Part shown: positions 6,260 through 7,197 of the stretch, piece by piece
How the letters are laid out: every line of letters starts with the position of its first letter
Numbering within the stretch: position 1 is the stretch's first letter
Assembly: GCA_916048115.1 (NCBI GenBank)
Contig: CAJZGQ010000059.1
Coordinates: 1 to 7,197, forward strand
Direction: 5' to 3'
From: an uncultured Streptococcus sp.
GTDB taxonomy: Bacteria; Bacillota; Bacilli; Lactobacillales; Streptococcaceae
Length of the DNA stretch: 7,197 nucleotides
Notes under the pieces: model-generated
Told to the model about the DNA's origin: nothing
The model's database searches: none
What the model saw: only the letters and a program-made list of their open reading frames with translations
Translations under genes and position numbers: made by a program

Positions 6260-7197
6260 TTATGCAGGTGCTCCATCAAGCGTCTCACCGATAAGGGCCA
6301 AACGCTCACTCACCTCTGCTTGTGACAAGTCGTGTTCTTCTACATAACGATTGCGAGGGTGAACACGGCACTCATGGGAGCAGCCACGGAGGTACTTGTC
6401 TTCGTTTTCTTCTGAAGTCAAGATGCGACGGTTACAGAAAGGATTTCCACAGTTGACATAGCGTTCACATGGTGTTCCATCAAACCAATCTTTTCCGACA
6501 ACACTTGGATCGACATGGTTGACATCGACTGCAATCCGTTCGTCAAAGACGTACATTTTCCCATCCCAAAGTTCTCCTTGAACTTCTGAGTCTTTCCCGT
6601 AAGTTGCGATACCGCCGTGTAATTGACCGACATCTTTGTATCCTTCACGCACCATCCATCCTGAGAATTTCTCACAACGGACTCCACCAGTACAGTAGAC
6701 GACGACACGCTTGTCCATGAATTTTTCCTTGTTATCACGGACCCATTGTGGCAATTCACGGAAGTTGCGGATATCTGGACGAATAGCCCCACGGAAGTGA
6801 CCAAGGTCATACTCATAGTCGTTACGAGTATCAAGGACAACGGTATCCTCGTCTAGAAGGGCTTCTTTAAATTCTTTTGGCGACAAGTAAGCACCTGTTG
6901 TTTCAAGAGGATTGATGTCGTTATCGAAGTTATCATCCTCTAATCCAAGGTGGACGATCTCTTTCTTATAGCGGACGAACATCTTCTTGAAAGCTTGTTC
7001 TTCTTCCTCATCCATCTTGAACCAGAGGTCTTCCATACCCGGAAGGCTGTGTACATAGTCCATGTATTTTTGAGTTGTTTCGTAGTCACCAGATACGGTT
7101 CCGTTGATTCCTTCATCAGCCACTAGGATACGGCCTTTAAGACCGATTGATTTACAGAAGGCCAAGTGGTCGGCTGCAAATTGTTCTGCATTTTCAA
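6260..7197 (-). CDS. trhO: tRNA uridine(34) hydroxylase TrhO (rhodanese domain), 5'-truncated by the window edge
   Basis: This is a cytoplasmic tRNA-modifying enzyme (formerly YceA/YbfQ type) that hydroxylates U34 to 5-hydroxyuridine in the wobble position of certain tRNAs. The frame stays open to the right edge. Upstream of the TTG at 7165 it still encodes [10 protein letters not shown], matching the family's N-terminal domain, so that TTG (Leu) is an internal codon and not the start. About 311 residues are present; family members of about 328 imply some 15-20 missing. Visible features, counting the TTG codon as 1, are the N-terminal ferredoxin-like domain with [10 protein letters not shown] (17-26), a rhodanese domain with [17 protein letters not shown] (111-127), the active-site loop CTGGVRCEK (158-166) with catalytic C158, and a C-terminal cysteine cluster (C233, C239, C244, C262, C266) that probably binds metal or is structural. 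Everything expected of an active enzyme is present. It has its own terminator and is unrelated to the downstream genes. Confidence 0.93.
   Translation of the reverse strand, partial: ENAEQFAADHLAFCKSIGLKGRILVADEGINGTVSGDYETTQKYMDYVHSLPGMEDLWFKMDEEEEQAFKKMFVRYKKEIVHLGLEDDNFDNDINPLETTGAYLSPKEFKEALLDEDTVVLDTRNDYEYDLGHFRGAIRPDIRNFRELPQWVRDNKEKFMDKRVVVYCTGGVRCEKFSGWMVREGYKDVGQLHGGIATYGKDSEVQGELWDGKMYVFDERIAVDVNHVDPSVVGKDWFDGTPCERYVNCGNPFCNRRILTSEENEDKYLRGCSHECRVHPRNRYVEEHDLSQAEVSERLALIGETLDGAPA

Noticed and set aside
6418..6840. Minus-strand open frame of 140 codons inside trhO
   Set aside because: It is an alternative frame of a gene with clear rhodanese and TrhO motifs. Its translation is low-complexity (rich in Ser, Thr, Val, Met), as expected of a shadow frame.
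7163..7165. TTG at 7165 as the start of trhO
   Set aside because: The frame continues upstream to the window edge with sequence matching the TrhO N-terminal domain, so the gene is cut by the window and the TTG is an internal leucine codon.
1..7197. CRISPR array, tRNA or rRNA genes
   Set aside because: No regularly spaced direct repeats and no tRNA- or rRNA-like sequence were seen on either strand; nearly all bases are covered by the six minus-strand genes.

Overview
The window looks like a chromosomal segment of a Streptococcus, probably of the mitis/sanguinis group. This rests on the protein families (a streptococcal-type DUF4299-like protein, a TrhO of streptococcal type, a 560-residue double-ATPase ECF transporter subunit), the AAGGAG ribosome binding sites, extended -10 promoters of TGnTATAAT type, and a GAGTGGGACAGAA intergenic motif. 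The species cannot be fixed by eye. All six genes other than the IS remnant read leftwards on the minus strand, and I see no credible plus-strand gene.

In transcription order (right to left) the window starts with trhO, a rhodanese-domain tRNA U34 hydroxylase whose 5' end lies beyond the right edge. It ends at a clear intrinsic terminator (6225-6252). Next is a single-gene unit for an uncharacterised protein of about 300 residues (probably DUF4299), with its own extended -10 promoter and a long interrupted terminator hairpin (5184-5241).

The central part is a four-gene operon from an extended -10 promoter at about 5133-5141: an NP-I family nucleoside phosphorylase-like enzyme, a double-NBD ECF ATPase, the ECF transmembrane T subunit, and a short-chain dehydrogenase. 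The junctions are extremely tight: stop and start abut (TAAATG), an 8-base overlap (ATGAATAA), and a 4-base gap. A strong terminator (1024-1054) closes the operon. No substrate-binding S component is encoded in the window, so the cargo is not identified. The neighbouring phosphorylase suggests a nucleoside or nucleobase-like cargo, but this is inference.

A PfkB-family sugar/nucleoside kinase follows. It is transcribed from a promoter whose -35 region sits inside the terminator stem of the preceding operon. At the left edge, just past the kinase stop codon, there is a streptococcal GAGTGGGACAGAA motif. It runs straight into what looks like the terminal inverted repeat of an IS3/IS150-group insertion sequence, whose body lies outside the window.

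Most of the window is ordinary core-genome content. The points most worth following up are the orphan (S-less) ECF operon coupled to a nucleoside phosphorylase-like enzyme, a possible loss of a phosphate-contacting arginine in that enzyme, and the promoter-in-terminator arrangement ahead of the kinase.
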